24,525 bases of DNA from Tritrichomonas foetus. Taxonomy: Eukaryota; Parabasalia; Tritrichomonadida; Tritrichomonadidae. Location: assembly GCA_001839685.1 (NCBI GenBank), contig MLAK01001253.1:1-24525 (forward strand), in the 5' to 3' direction. The position numbers and the translations under genes are program-made. This document shows, in pieces, positions 24,390-24,525 of the stretch; within the stretch, counting starts at the first letter, position 1; every line of letters begins with the position of its first letter. A model generated the notes under the pieces. The model had not been told where the DNA came from, made no database searches, and was given only the letters and a program-made list of their open reading frames with translations.

Positions 24390-24525
24390 TATAGTCGCAT
24401 TAGAGGGGGTGCTGAGGAGTTATGGATATATGTCTCATAAGTGAAGGATAGATGGTAGTATGAGTGGTAGTAGTGGTGATGGAGAAGGGGTGTTATAAGT
24501 GATGGTAGAATTAGAGAGATAGGAG
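24390..24525. repeat. G/A/T low-complexity tract, C-depleted
   Basis: The last ~130 bases switch from AT-rich to strongly G-rich on the plus strand with only about five C. Short motifs recur: GGTAGT/GGTGAT trinucleotide-like steps, and a direct repeat ATAAGTGAAGGATAGA (24437-24452) versus ATAAGTGATGGTAGA (24495-24509). No open frame. It runs off the right edge and is probably the beginning of a minisatellite-like region. Confidence 0.6.

Overview
The window looks like nuclear DNA of a parabasalid protist, and a Tritrichomonas/Trichomonas-type trichomonad fits best. The evidence is a very AT-rich sequence; intronless genes with short spacers; degenerate ankyrin genes of the DUF3447 type that is greatly expanded in trichomonads; TAAA polyadenylation-type signals overlapping or just after stop codons (for example 3243-3246); and an exact TCAYW initiator (TCACT) 11 bases before the ATG of the RNA polymerase III subunit gene. 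The genus is an inference. Long homopolymers (T22, A49) fit Tritrichomonas at least as well as T. vaginalis.

Layout. 1-90 is a 20-bp tandem repeat. 215-2098 (-) is an ankyrin/DUF3447 gene broken in two places, so a pseudogene or an uncorrected assembly. 2256-3245 (+) is a TPR-like helical-repeat protein. About 3285-3790 (-) holds an eroded gene relic with a Sel1-like stretch. 4282-5796 (-) is a second ankyrin gene whose last repeat is knocked out of frame by one extra base; the original stop was probably at 4251. 5797-7542 is a long gene-poor stretch with a dispersed GTGACAT-type repeat and a second coding relic. 7543-9165 (+) resembles the FHIP/FAM160 (RAI16-like) Hook-interacting family. 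9166-9718 is a convergent spacer holding T22 and A49.

9719-20920 (-) is the dominant feature: one uninterrupted 3,733-residue cytoskeletal-type protein. It has a small globular N-terminus, about 1,000 residues of classical coiled coil, a Q/S/P linker, and then some 2,000 residues of a 24-30 residue helical repeat. The repeat is crisp in 17 consecutive units at 14249-15481. It shares a divergent promoter region with the gene for RNA polymerase III subunit RPC5 (21365-22402, +). 22769-24265 (+) encodes a type II membrane Fringe/GT31-like glycosyltransferase. The last ~130 bases are G-rich, C-poor low-complexity DNA.

The genes do not form a pathway. Housekeeping genes (Pol III subunit, glycosyltransferase, FHIP-like) lie beside lineage-specific expanded and decaying families. 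The best candidate for something undescribed is the giant protein: its 24-residue repeat family, plus a near-identical S-P-x-K-[VI]-[KR]-F-P motif close to each end that combines a CDK-type site with a PP1 RVxF-type docking sequence.
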